A DNA stretch of 5,411 bases from a bacterium UBA6115 (lineage in GTDB: Bacteria; Bacillota_A; Clostridia; Christensenellales; Aristaeellaceae), in NCBI GenBank assembly GCA_002428405.1, contig DIWD01000038.1:16476-21886 (forward strand), written 5' to 3'. Under the pieces are notes generated by a model. That model made no database searches. It had not been told where the DNA came from and was given only the letters and a program-made list of their open reading frames with translations. Shown in pieces: positions 1 through 5,411 of the stretch. The first letter of the stretch is position 1. Every line of letters starts with the position of its first letter. Both the position numbers and the translations under genes were made by a program.

Positions 1-279
1 AAAACGATTCTGGAAAATGCAACCCTTCCCTTGTCGCGTACGGGAGTACTGGGTCTGCCATGCAGGAGTATCGATTTATAAACAGACAGTCCGTGATCCA
101 GGGTACACATCATAAAAGACCGGGGCAGATCATGGAAGCGCCTCATGATTCGTATTCCAGCGGACTCAGCTGCGATGACGCTGACAGATATCGCCAGGCG
201 TATCAAGCGCTTCATGTGTGTCTGCCGGTCGGGGTACCGTGCCGGCGAGGGGAAATAAATCCACCGTATTGCTTCAGAG
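1..279. other. Left-edge stretch with no confident gene
   Basis: I cannot support a gene here. Plus frame 1 is open from the left edge to a TAA at 79-81 and could be the last 26 codons of an upstream gene (ending ...CRSIDL), but frames 2 and 3 are also open there, so this is not decisive. A plus-strand frame starting at ATG 60 and a minus-strand frame starting at ATG 215 and running off the left edge both lack a Shine-Dalgarno sequence and resemble no family I know. Visible small structure: a near-perfect 12-base direct repeat (AAGCGCCTCATG at 136-147, AAGCGCTTCATG at 205-216) and a short GC-rich inverted repeat around 223-244. The stretch probably includes the upstream regulatory region of the binding-protein gene. 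Confidence 0.5.
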
Positions 280-288
280 TGCTATAAT
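280..288 (+). promoter_or_regulatory. Extended -10 promoter for the binding-protein gene
   Basis: TGCTATAAT fits the extended -10 consensus TGnTATAAT exactly. A -35 box at the usual 17-base spacing (260-265, TCCACC) is poor, as is common for extended -10 promoters. Transcription would start near 295 and give a leader of about 47 bases before the GTG start at 342, which contains the ribosome binding site. This points to independent transcription of the downstream gene. Confidence 0.6.
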
Positions 289-324
289 TGGCCCGGATGG
301 ATATGACAGCAGCGCCGACTTGAT

Positions 325-331
325 AAGGAGG
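325..331 (+). promoter_or_regulatory. Ribosome binding site (AAGGAGG)
   Basis: A full AAGGAGG Shine-Dalgarno sequence sits 10 bases before the GTG at 342. It decides that non-ATG start, because the next in-frame ATG (codon 10) has no such site and would cut into the hydrophobic signal peptide. Confidence 0.75.
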
Positions 332-341
332 GTGCTTTCCT

Positions 342-1388
342 GTGAAATATCGCTTGCTGGGCATAGTCATGGCTGCTTTACTGCTTTGCGGCGTCAGAGG
401 CTTGATGAGCTGCCCGGCACAGGCCGCAAGCGGTCCGCAAACGGTGTCCGCGCCCGCCGGACCTGTCGTCACGCAGCCGCCCGCGCAAACCGAAGCGCCT
501 CGCGTCACATCCGGTCTGGGCCTTATCGGCGTGGTATTGCCCACACTGGATACTGAGTATTACGCCGCCCTGCTTGACAGCATCAGGAGCAATGCCCAAC
601 AGAACCGCTTTGAAATACTTGCCTGCGCGGCCGACCAAATGGGCGGTATGCAAAAAGCGCTGGAGACCGTCCTGGACGGCGGCGTCCGCTCCGTCATCAT
701 TGATTCACCTGATCTGGGCGATGAGGGAGTTTCCGCTTTGGCGGCGCGCTGTCTTGCCCGCGGGATCCCCTGTGTTATGATCCTGGACAACGAAGAAAGC
801 GACAAGACGGACACCTTCAATGGCAGCGTGGCAGTAATACCGCTGTCTTCCAAAATCGTGGGCTTTTATATGATGAACTCAATACCCAGTATACTTGGCC
901 ACACGCTGGACATCATGGACGGGAAACTGCTGATTGTCGCGGGCGACCCCGACAGCCCTGTGACAAAGGCGAATGTGGCGGGACTGCGTTTCGATGCCGA
1001 TGGGACGATCCTGAAACGAAAGCATATCAGGATACTGAAGACGCTTTTCGTGACGAGCAAGAAGCCGCTTGACCAGCTGGTAGCTTCCGCGCTGAAGAAG
1101 GATCGCGACATCGATACTGTTATCTGCATCGAGCGCAGCTTTTCCTTTGAGCTTTTAGGCCTCCTGCAGTCTTTGGGATTCCGGGGCAATCTGCTATGCT
1201 GGGTGGACGAAACCGCTATCGGCCAAATGGAGGCCGCAATCGACGATCTACGCCTTGTGTATGTCTACTGGCCCATCACCAGAATAGCCAAGGAGAGCTT
1301 TACGGCAGCCATGACGCAGGCTTTATTTGGGCAAAGCTTCAATGGCAATTGCTATCTGAACTGCAGCTTTTCCAAAACAGCGGAGTAA
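342..1388 (+). CDS. Exported sugar-binding-type (RbsB-like) periplasmic binding protein, orphan
   Basis: This 348-residue protein has the type I periplasmic-binding fold (Peripla_BP_4, ribose/galactose-binding class). The N-terminus (MKYR, then hydrophobic residues 5-18) is a Sec signal. Cleavage is plausible after AQA (26-28); LMSC (21-24) is a poor lipobox but would allow a lipoprotein. A Pro/Ala/Thr-rich linker spans about 31-55. Domain 1 starts with LGLIGVVLPTLDTEYY (59-74), where these proteins bind and sense ligand, followed by repeated helix/strand units including SVIIDSP (117-123) and GIPCVMILDN (141-150). Domain 2 contains LLIVAGDPDSP (196-206), DTVICIERS (258-266) and LLCWVDE (284-290), where D289 matches the conserved Asp of the 'GFDG' motif. 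The Arg usually found in domain 2 of ribose binders is not apparent around TKANVAG (208-214), so the ligand may differ. There are no permease or ATPase genes next to it; it could serve a distant ABC transporter or a sensor kinase. The start is GTG with a strong ribosome binding site. The fold is fairly sure; the ligand is unknown. Confidence 0.82.
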   Translation: MKYRLLGIVMAALLLCGVRGLMSCPAQAASGPQTVSAPAGPVVTQPPAQTEAPRVTSGLGLIGVVLPTLDTEYYAALLDSIRSNAQQNRFEILACAADQMGGMQKALETVLDGGVRSVIIDSPDLGDEGVSALAARCLARGIPCVMILDNEESDKTDTFNGSVAVIPLSSKIVGFYMMNSIPSILGHTLDIMDGKLLIVAGDPDSPVTKANVAGLRFDADGTILKRKHIRILKTLFVTSKKPLDQLVASALKKDRDIDTVICIERSFSFELLGLLQSLGFRGNLLCWVDETAIGQMEAAIDDLRLVYVYWPITRIAKESFTAAMTQALFGQSFNGNCYLNCSFSKTAE

Positions 1389-1476
1389 GCGGCGAATGGT
1401 TGCCATGGAGATCAATCTGTTTGCCGGACAAAGCAGCGGGTTTCGTGAATGATTGCAGCTTTATCGATGGAATCGC

Positions 1477-2538
1477 CTATGCTTTGACCGCCCAGCGCAG
1501 TTTGGCGGAACGCGCGCGGCTGTTGGCATGGCATTCTTCCGACGACGGTCGGATGGGATCGGGCGCTATCTCACGATAAATACCTTCACGAAAGAAGCGC
1601 CTGAACGATTTTTTGACAAGCCGATCCTCTCCTGAATGAAACGAAAGGATGGCAGCACGGCCCCCGGGGGCAAGCGCGCCAGGCAGTTTTTCCAGGAACT
1701 CCTCCAGAGCCTCAAGCTCGCGGTTGACATCGATCCGCAAAGCCTGGAAGCATCGCTGACAGGATTTTTTAATGTCATCCTCGCTCACCTTCGGAATGGA
1801 TTTCAGTGTGTTCCTGATGATATTCTGGAGTTGTACGGTTGTTGACAGTTCGTTTCCCTTTTTGATGCTGGAAACAATGCCGCGGGCGATCGGTCCGGCA
1901 TAGGGCTCGTCCGCGTTTGTGGCGAGCATACCCTGCAATTCATCCAGAGAAATGGTCCTCAAGCGCTCGGCTGCCGAAAAGCCGGTTCCGGGATTCAGGC
2001 GCAGGTCCAATGGGCCCTCGGACTTGAATGAAAAGCCCCTTTCCGGATTGTCGATCTCCATGGAAGAAACACCCAAATCCGCCAGAATGAAATGAAACAG
2101 ACCGGATTCGGAAGTGATTTGATCGATCTGTGAAAAGTTCATTTGCCTGATTTTCAGTATCTCAGAGCCATACCCCAACCGTTCCAGGCGGTCTTTCGTG
2201 CGCGGCAATTCAAGCGTGTCCACGTCAATGGCATACAGGCATCCCCTTGAGTGCAAACACTTCAGCATCTCCACAGCGTGGCCGCCATAGCCCAGCGTTG
2301 CGTCCAGCCCGGTCTGCCCCGGCGCGATTTGCAGAAACTCCAGTATTTCCTTCACGCATATCGGACGATGCATGCCGGCGGGGGTGCGGCCCCTGCGAAT
2401 AACCTGCGCAACATCCTCAGCATACCGCTCCGGCTGCAGTTCCTTATATTTTTCTGTGAACATTTTGGGATGGGTGCCTTGATAGCGGATACGCCGATGA
2501 TGTTGGGGCTCTTTCCCGTCCTTTATATCATGATCCAT
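1477..2538 (-). CDS. rsmH2: 16S rRNA (cytosine1402-N4)-methyltransferase, RsmH2-type paralogue
   Basis: This complete 353-residue member of the RsmH/MraW family is a cytosolic S-adenosylmethionine (SAM)-dependent enzyme. RsmH methylates N4 of C1402 in the ribosomal decoding centre. Visible motifs: SAM-binding LDATLGYGGH (78-87), acidic AIDVD (103-107), DLGVSS (154-159), NPERGFSF (164-171), DLRLNP (178-183), FQALRIDVN (264-272), SFHSGEDR (299-306) and the C-terminal NSRARSAKLRW (339-349). DLRLNP in place of the usual DMRMD, and SFHSGEDR in place of SFHSLEDR, together with an N-terminal extension of about 55 residues (HHRRIRYQGTHPKMF...KELQPERY, 13-39), mark the stand-alone clostridial branch annotated as RsmH2. 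The classical rsmH would lie in the division/cell-wall cluster; no division gene is nearby here. Start ATG 2538 is preceded by AGGAGG at a 5-base spacing; the stop is TAG. Family membership is near certain. That it acts on C1402, rather than on another target, is inherited annotation. Confidence 0.95.
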   Translation of the reverse strand: MDHDIKDGKEPQHHRRIRYQGTHPKMFTEKYKELQPERYAEDVAQVIRRGRTPAGMHRPICVKEILEFLQIAPGQTGLDATLGYGGHAVEMLKCLHSRGCLYAIDVDTLELPRTKDRLERLGYGSEILKIRQMNFSQIDQITSESGLFHFILADLGVSSMEIDNPERGFSFKSEGPLDLRLNPGTGFSAAERLRTISLDELQGMLATNADEPYAGPIARGIVSSIKKGNELSTTVQLQNIIRNTLKSIPKVSEDDIKKSCQRCFQALRIDVNRELEALEEFLEKLPGALAPGGRAAILSFHSGEDRLVKKSFRRFFREGIYREIAPDPIRPSSEECHANSRARSAKLRWAVKA

Positions 2539-2543
2539 GATAT

Positions 2544-2549
2544 CCTCCT
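2544..2549 (-). promoter_or_regulatory. Ribosome binding site of rsmH2 (AGGAGG)
   Basis: A perfect AGGAGG lies 5 bases before ATG 2538 on the minus strand. It fixes the long start, so the basic N-terminal extension of the protein is translated rather than being an annotation artefact. Confidence 0.75.
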
Positions 2550-2584
2550 GACCGCTGAGGCATTCGCGGCACTGCTCTTTGATG

Positions 2585-2612
2585 ATGTTACCGCGCCTGT
2601 CTGGATTGTCAA
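2585..2612 (-). promoter_or_regulatory. Candidate rsmH2 proximal promoter
   Basis: On the minus strand a perfect -35 box TTGACA (2612-2607) is followed after 16 bases by TAACAT (2590-2585), four of six matches to TATAAT. The predicted start near 2578 gives a leader of about 40 bases that includes the AGGAGG site. It competes with the distal TATAAT at 2775-2770. Both are consensus matches read by eye. Confidence 0.4.
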
Positions 2613-2769
2613 CACCAGGCCGGACAGAATGTCAGGCAATACGTCTGACTGGATGCTGATGTTATCAGGGATCCCCGCGTGCCGTGAAGCCGGAAAACGG
2701 CCCTTCCTGCTCAAACAACGGCTGATCCTGAGGCGCAGGCGCTTGTTATCTTCAAGGCTGAATGATATG

Positions 2770-2777
2770 ATTATACT
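2770..2777. promoter_or_regulatory. Overlapping divergent -10 elements between rsmH2 and the LCP gene
   Basis: The same eight bases read TATAAT on the minus strand (2775-2770), facing rsmH2, and TATACT on the plus strand (2772-2777), facing the LCP gene. The minus-strand box has a possible -35, TTGTAT (2800-2795), at a long 19-base spacing, and would give an rsmH2 leader of about 225 bases. The plus-strand box has only a weak -35 (TCTTCA, 2749-2754, spacing 17) and would start transcription near 2784. If both are used, polymerase could occupy only one direction at a time. Confidence 0.35.
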
Positions 2778-2831
2778 ATGCCGTTGAAAAAATAATACAA
2801 AATGCAACGGCAGCATTGGGAGCGGTTTGCA

Positions 2832-4214
2832 GTGATAAAATCATTGGCATCTTTTCTGGCTGTAATTATTCTGGCTTTCCCGACATTGGGTTTTGCGGAA
2901 ATATCCGTTCATGACGCTATGGTGACTGACAACCCTCTGATCAATGTCGAAGCTGGCCGTACGGCGGACTACCTGGATATTCCTGAGGGGACCATCAACT
3001 TCCTGCTGATGGGGTTAGACAGCGAAGAGAAGGACTATGACTATCATGTGGAGGAAATCCACACAGACGCGATGATCGTCTTGGCGGTCAATCCAAAAGC
3101 CAACAAGGTTGACATGATTTCCATTCCCCGGGACACCATGGCCTATGTGCCCGGCACCCGGGGGGTCTACAAGCTCAATGGCGCGATCAACGTGGGCGGC
3201 ACCAGGGCAGGCAGGCAAGCAAAGTCGCCCGAGGGTTTTGAAGCCGTACGCGAAACCGTCAGCTGGGTGCTGGGCGGCATCCGGATAGATCACTATCTGG
3301 CGGTGGATATGGAGGCCATGGCGGCCATAGGCGACGCGATGGGCGGCGTTGATTTTGATGTGGAAATGAGTTACGCCGGCAAGGATAAAAAGGTCTATCA
3401 GGCGGGACTGCAGCACCTGGACGGCCAGGGTATCGTGGATTACTTCCAGGCCAGAAGGAATGCCACAGTCGATCCGGGCAGTGACCTGGCCCGGACCGGC
3501 CGCCAGCGCGCGCTGCTGTCGGCAATCATCAGGAAACTGATAGCCAATCCGGCACTGCTGCTTTCGCTGATCCAAGGTTCAAACAGCAGCGAAACCATCC
3601 GTGAGGGCTTCTTCACAGACATGAACCTGCTGGATCTCCCGGCGCTGATACAGTTTTCACTCAAGCTGACAGGGTATCTCAACTCCAGTGACACGGACGG
3701 GAGTTTCCAGTCGCATGTGCTCTCCGGCGCTTACCGTGTTGCATTTGGCAATTGGAAGTTTACCTTTACCAACCAGGATCACCGCAGGGCCGTCATCCGG
3801 CAAGTGTACGGGGTGGATGTGCCGGAGCTCAAATATGTCAGCTACTCTTACGCGAAGTGGCTCTATACGTCCGGATTCAGGGCAATCAGGCATCTGTCTG
3901 CAGCCGATGGCATCAGGAGTTATCTGGATGCCAATCCAGACAAGCTGACGGGTGACAAAGCGCTGGCAGAAGCATTGGACAGTTTCAACCTTTACTACTC
4001 AAAGACGCAGGACGCGTTCATCCTCGCAGCTGAGACCATGAATGGCAAGGACACGCGCTTTATGACGATCCTCGCGAATAAGCTGAAGGATGCCGGGAAC
4101 ACTCTCGCCAGGCTGATCGCCTATCCAAAAAAAGACGGGGAAGTTGTCTGGAGAATGGCAAGGTACCATGATGAGGACAGACTGATCAACGAGGTGTATG
4201 TCAATTTCAGGTGA
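2832..4214 (+). CDS. LCP (LytR-CpsA-Psr) family cell-wall polymer transferase with long C-terminal region
   Basis: LCP enzymes transfer undecaprenyl-phosphate-linked glycopolymers (teichoic acids, capsule and similar) to peptidoglycan on the outer face of the membrane. The chosen GTG start gives 460 residues. Residues 1-22 (VIKSLASFLAVIILAFPTL, then GFA) form a signal peptide or membrane anchor. The LCP domain spans about 55-240: INFLLMGLD (55-63), HTDAM with Asp79 (the usual SDT motif), SIPRDT (97-102, catalytic-region Arg100), YKLNGAIN (113-120), GGIRIDHYLAVDM (148-160), GGVDFDVEM (171-179), LQHLDG (193-198), ARR (207-209) and SDLARTGRQR (217-226) with Asp218, Arg221 and Arg224. All key acidic and arginine positions are present, so it should be active. 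About 220 residues follow with no domain I can name; similar length and the ending EVYVNFR occur in clostridial relatives. Start: ATG 2802 adds ten codons but has no ribosome binding site, while GTG 2832 has GGGAG (2818-2822) nine bases ahead. It is transcribed away from rsmH2. Confidence 0.9.
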   Translation: MIKSLASFLAVIILAFPTLGFAEISVHDAMVTDNPLINVEAGRTADYLDIPEGTINFLLMGLDSEEKDYDYHVEEIHTDAMIVLAVNPKANKVDMISIPRDTMAYVPGTRGVYKLNGAINVGGTRAGRQAKSPEGFEAVRETVSWVLGGIRIDHYLAVDMEAMAAIGDAMGGVDFDVEMSYAGKDKKVYQAGLQHLDGQGIVDYFQARRNATVDPGSDLARTGRQRALLSAIIRKLIANPALLLSLIQGSNSSETIREGFFTDMNLLDLPALIQFSLKLTGYLNSSDTDGSFQSHVLSGAYRVAFGNWKFTFTNQDHRRAVIRQVYGVDVPELKYVSYSYAKWLYTSGFRAIRHLSAADGIRSYLDANPDKLTGDKALAEALDSFNLYYSKTQDAFILAAETMNGKDTRFMTILANKLKDAGNTLARLIAYPKKDGEVVWRMARYHDEDRLINEVYVNFR

Positions 4215-4246
4215 TTTTCACGAACCTCTCCCTGTCATTCAAATAT

Positions 4247-4282
4247 ATCAGCCTCTCTGAGGAATTTGTCAGAGGGGCTGAT
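4247..4282 (+). terminator. Strong hairpin after the LCP gene, possible terminator
   Basis: ATCAGCCTCTCTGA (4247-4260) pairs over its whole 14 bases with TCAGAGGGGCTGAT (4269-4282) around an 8-base loop. The single non-Watson-Crick pair is T4254 with G4275: a G-U wobble in plus-strand RNA but an A-C mismatch in minus-strand RNA. That favours a role in the LCP transcript. It starts 32 bases after the LCP stop. No T-run follows, so it may be a weak terminator or an mRNA 3'-end stabiliser rather than a classical intrinsic terminator. Confidence 0.5.
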
Positions 4283-4350
4283 GAACTGTCGCCATCAATG
4301 AAAAACATATTCTGATATATAACTCTCAGTCCTCCTGCCGGACTGGACAG

Positions 4351-4785
4351 TCAGACCGCTCCCCCCATCTTCCGGTAACGGAAACACCCGGGCATGCACA
4401 CATCGATCCGGGAGATAAGCCCCGCTTCATTATAGCTGGGCACAATCAGGCACAGCATGTCTTCCCCGTTGAACTCCTGCGCCGTGAGCACGCAGAGTTT
4501 CCCTTCCAAAAAGCAGGACAGGTCCGAACTCCCAGGCTTTATCGCGGCGATCTCCAGCAACTCCATGATATCGCTGCGCACACTGCTGCCGGATTCGCGC
4601 AATGTCTTGCCCTTGTTCTGGTAATAGTCGATGACAGCCTTCCTGCCTGTTACCCGGTCAAAGCGCCATTGGGACTGCCAGATACAGTCCTCTGAAAGCA
4701 GGCCGTACAATGGCCTGAAATCCCCCGTCTCATATCCATTGGCAAGGATTATGACGGCCTTGAGCTCCTCATCATTCCGCCGCAT
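4351..4785 (-). CDS. NTF2-like (SnoaL-type) small protein, function unknown
   Basis: With the chosen ATG the protein has 144 residues and fits the NTF2-like cone fold: an N-terminal helical stretch (EELKAVIILANGYETGDF, 6-23), YGLLSEDCIWQSQW (27-40), then TGRKAVIDYYQNKGKTL (46-62), then strands (ELLEIAA, KLCVLTAQEF, LCLIVPSYN) and a closing SRIDVCMPGCF (125-135). 'LSEDC/IWxSQW...GRKAVxDYYxxKG' and 'RIDVCMP' recur in clostridial proteins annotated as nuclear-transport-factor-2 family. Such folds bind small hydrophobic ligands or act as isomerases; no catalytic residue can be assigned here and there is no signal peptide. Start: ATG 4785 has AGAGG six bases ahead and matches where homologues begin. 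An in-frame upstream ATG at 4848 has GAGG eight bases ahead and would add 21 Cys/Arg-rich residues; it lies close to the promoter, so it cannot be excluded. The gene is transcribed alone, downstream of the araD terminator. Confidence 0.72.
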   Translation of the reverse strand: MRRNDEELKAVIILANGYETGDFRPLYGLLSEDCIWQSQWRFDRVTGRKAVIDYYQNKGKTLRESGSSVRSDIMELLEIAAIKPGSSDLSCFLEGKLCVLTAQEFNGEDMLCLIVPSYNEAGLISRIDVCMPGCFRYRKMGGAV

Positions 4786-4871
4786 AAAACGCCTCTTTCT
4801 TCTGCCGCAAAGACACCGTTTCCCGCCGCAGCCCCGGTTCCGGCACATAGCGATTTCCTCAAATCATATTG

Positions 4872-4880
4872 ATTATAACA
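4872..4880 (-). promoter_or_regulatory. Extended -10 promoter for the NTF2-like gene
   Basis: The minus strand reads TGTTATAAT (4880-4872), a perfect extended -10 element. No good -35 is seen at 17 bases (CGCAAC). The predicted start near 4865 leaves about 17 bases before the upstream ATG (4848) or about 80 before ATG 4785. It makes the gene independent of araD. Confidence 0.6.
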
Positions 4881-4959
4881 CAATCCGGGAGCCTGTTGCG
4901 AAGCGGCTGAACGAGATGCTTCACGTTTTTCCTGATCATGTTCTGTATGCTCCTGTCAG

Positions 4960-4985
4960 AAAAGCGGCGGATCAAACCGCCGCTT
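4960..4985 (-). terminator. Rho-independent terminator of araD
   Basis: On the minus strand AAGCGGCGG (4985-4977), loop TTTGAT and CCGCCGCTT (4970-4962) form a perfect 9-bp GC-rich stem. It runs into a short T stretch (four Ts including the last two stem bases). It lies 24 bases after the araD stop, separating araD from the NTF2-like gene. No comparable T-run exists on the plus strand, so it acts in the araD direction. Confidence 0.82.
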
Positions 4986-5009
4986 AAAACAATCAGAACA
5001 GCTATCGGA

Positions 5010-5411
5010 TTACTTCGCCGCTTCCTGTCCATAATAGGCGTTCTCACCGTGCTTGCGCTGAAAATGCTTATCCCGGATGGCGTCCGCGGCAGGCTGTACA
5101 CCAGGATGAATGAGGCGTGTTTTCAACGCGATCCTCGCCACTTCTTCCAGTACGCCGGCATTCATGACAGCCAATGCAGCGTCCTTGCCCCAGGCAAAAA
5201 CGCCGTGGGAGAAACAGAGCATGGCGGGAATATGCAGTACGTTGATATTACGCTCACGGATTGTCTCAATCATCACAAGCCCTGTGTTCAGCTCATAATC
5301 CCCGGCAATTTCATCGTCCGTAAGCTTCCTGGCGCAGGGCACCGGGCCGGAGAAATGGTCGGCATGGGTCGTCCCGTACAGCGGGATGTCCATCCCGGCC
5401 TGGGCCCAGGC
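5010..5411 (-). CDS. araD: L-ribulose-5-phosphate 4-epimerase, C-terminal part (5' end beyond window)
   Basis: The visible 133 residues are the C-terminal half of AraD, the cytosolic zinc enzyme that converts L-ribulose 5-phosphate to D-xylulose 5-phosphate, the last step of L-arabinose entry into the pentose phosphate pathway. They align with E. coli AraD (231 residues) from about residue 106 to the end: AWAQAG, YGTTHADHF (containing the Asp equivalent to catalytic Asp120), the GPVPCARKLTDDEI segment, ETGxV-like NTGLVMIET, FSHGVFAWGK (with the zinc ligand His171) and KHGENAYYGQ (with catalytic Tyr229). The zinc ligands His95 and His97 lie outside the window. The frame is open to the last base, so the gene starts beyond 5411; the internal ATG at 5393 is not a start. 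It ends in EAAK, then a terminator, so it is the last gene of its transcript. The close relatives UlaF and SgbE have the same fold, so an ascorbate-pathway role is possible without the upstream genes. Confidence 0.93.
   Translation of the reverse strand, partial: AWAQAGMDIPLYGTTHADHFSGPVPCARKLTDDEIAGDYELNTGLVMIETIRERNINVLHIPAMLCFSHGVFAWGKDAALAVMNAGVLEEVARIALKTRLIHPGVQPAADAIRDKHFQRKHGENAYYGQEAAK

Noticed and set aside
1..215. Minus-strand frame from ATG 215 running off the left edge (about 71 residues, starting MKRLIRLAISVSVI)
   Set aside because: A hydrophobic N-terminus is suggestive, but there is no Shine-Dalgarno sequence, several ATA codons and no family resemblance; not enough to call a gene.
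201..216. Possible catabolite-repression (cre) site around AAGCGCTT
   Set aside because: Aligned on its central CG it misses most outer consensus positions of TGWAANCGNTNWCA.
60..287. 75-residue plus-strand reading frame
   Set aside because: No ribosome binding site, no recognisable motif, and it overlaps the extended -10 promoter at 280-288.
1417..1436. Hairpin CTGTTTG/CAAAGCAG between the converging binding-protein and rsmH2 genes
   Set aside because: Short stem with a bulge and no T-run on either side; not convincing as a terminator although one would be expected here.
2251..2787. 178-residue plus-strand frame
   Set aside because: Its first half is antisense to rsmH2, whose motifs are unmistakable; the remainder shows no domain and no ribosome binding site.
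2523..2816. 97-residue minus-strand frame covering the divergent intergenic region
   Set aside because: No ribosome binding site, it begins upstream of all rsmH2 promoter candidates and overlaps the rsmH2 start in another frame.
3015..3575. 186-residue minus-strand frame inside the LCP gene
   Set aside because: Antisense shadow of the conserved LCP domain; long only because GC-leaning coding DNA leaves few stops.
4327..4345. 6-bp hairpin CAGTCC/GGACTG just after the NTF2-like gene stop
   Set aside because: Stem is short and no T-run follows on the minus strand; could be chance.

Overview
The window looks like chromosomal DNA from a Gram-positive anaerobe of the class Clostridia (Bacillota), slightly GC-leaning by eye. 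This rests on three things: an RsmH methyltransferase of the 'RsmH2' type that many Clostridia carry outside the cell-division cluster, a LytR-CpsA-Psr (LCP) cell-wall protein with the long C-terminal region typical of clostridial members, and strong AGGAGG-type ribosome binding sites with some GTG starts. I see no phage, transposon, CRISPR, tRNA or rRNA sequence.

Layout, left to right. Bases 1-279 hold no gene I can defend. An extended -10 promoter at 280-288 leads to an exported, RbsB-like periplasmic-binding-fold protein (342-1388, +). Converging on it is rsmH2 (1477-2538, -), a complete 353-residue 16S rRNA cytosine-N4 methyltransferase homologue. A divergent intergenic region of just under 300 bases (2539-2831) has promoter-like elements on both strands and separates rsmH2 from the LCP gene (2832-4214, +). 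A 14-bp inverted repeat (4247-4282) lies just after the LCP gene. Next comes a small NTF2/SnoaL-like protein gene (4351-4785, -, possibly starting at 4848) with its own extended -10 promoter at 4872-4880. The window ends in the C-terminal part of L-ribulose-5-phosphate 4-epimerase AraD (5010-5411, -), which runs off the right edge and is followed by a good rho-independent terminator (4960-4985).

The genes appear to be independent single-gene units rather than one operon: strands alternate (+, -, +, -, -), and the two adjacent minus-strand genes are separated by a terminator and a new promoter. The jobs are housekeeping or accessory: sugar or ligand sensing, rRNA modification, cell-wall polymer attachment, an unknown small-ligand protein and pentose catabolism. 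I find no convincing new multi-gene system. The points most worth a second look are the RsmH2 paralogue with its extra N-terminal region, the orphan binding protein, the uncharacterised C-terminal region of the LCP protein, and the Cys/Arg-rich possible N-terminal extension of the NTF2-like protein.
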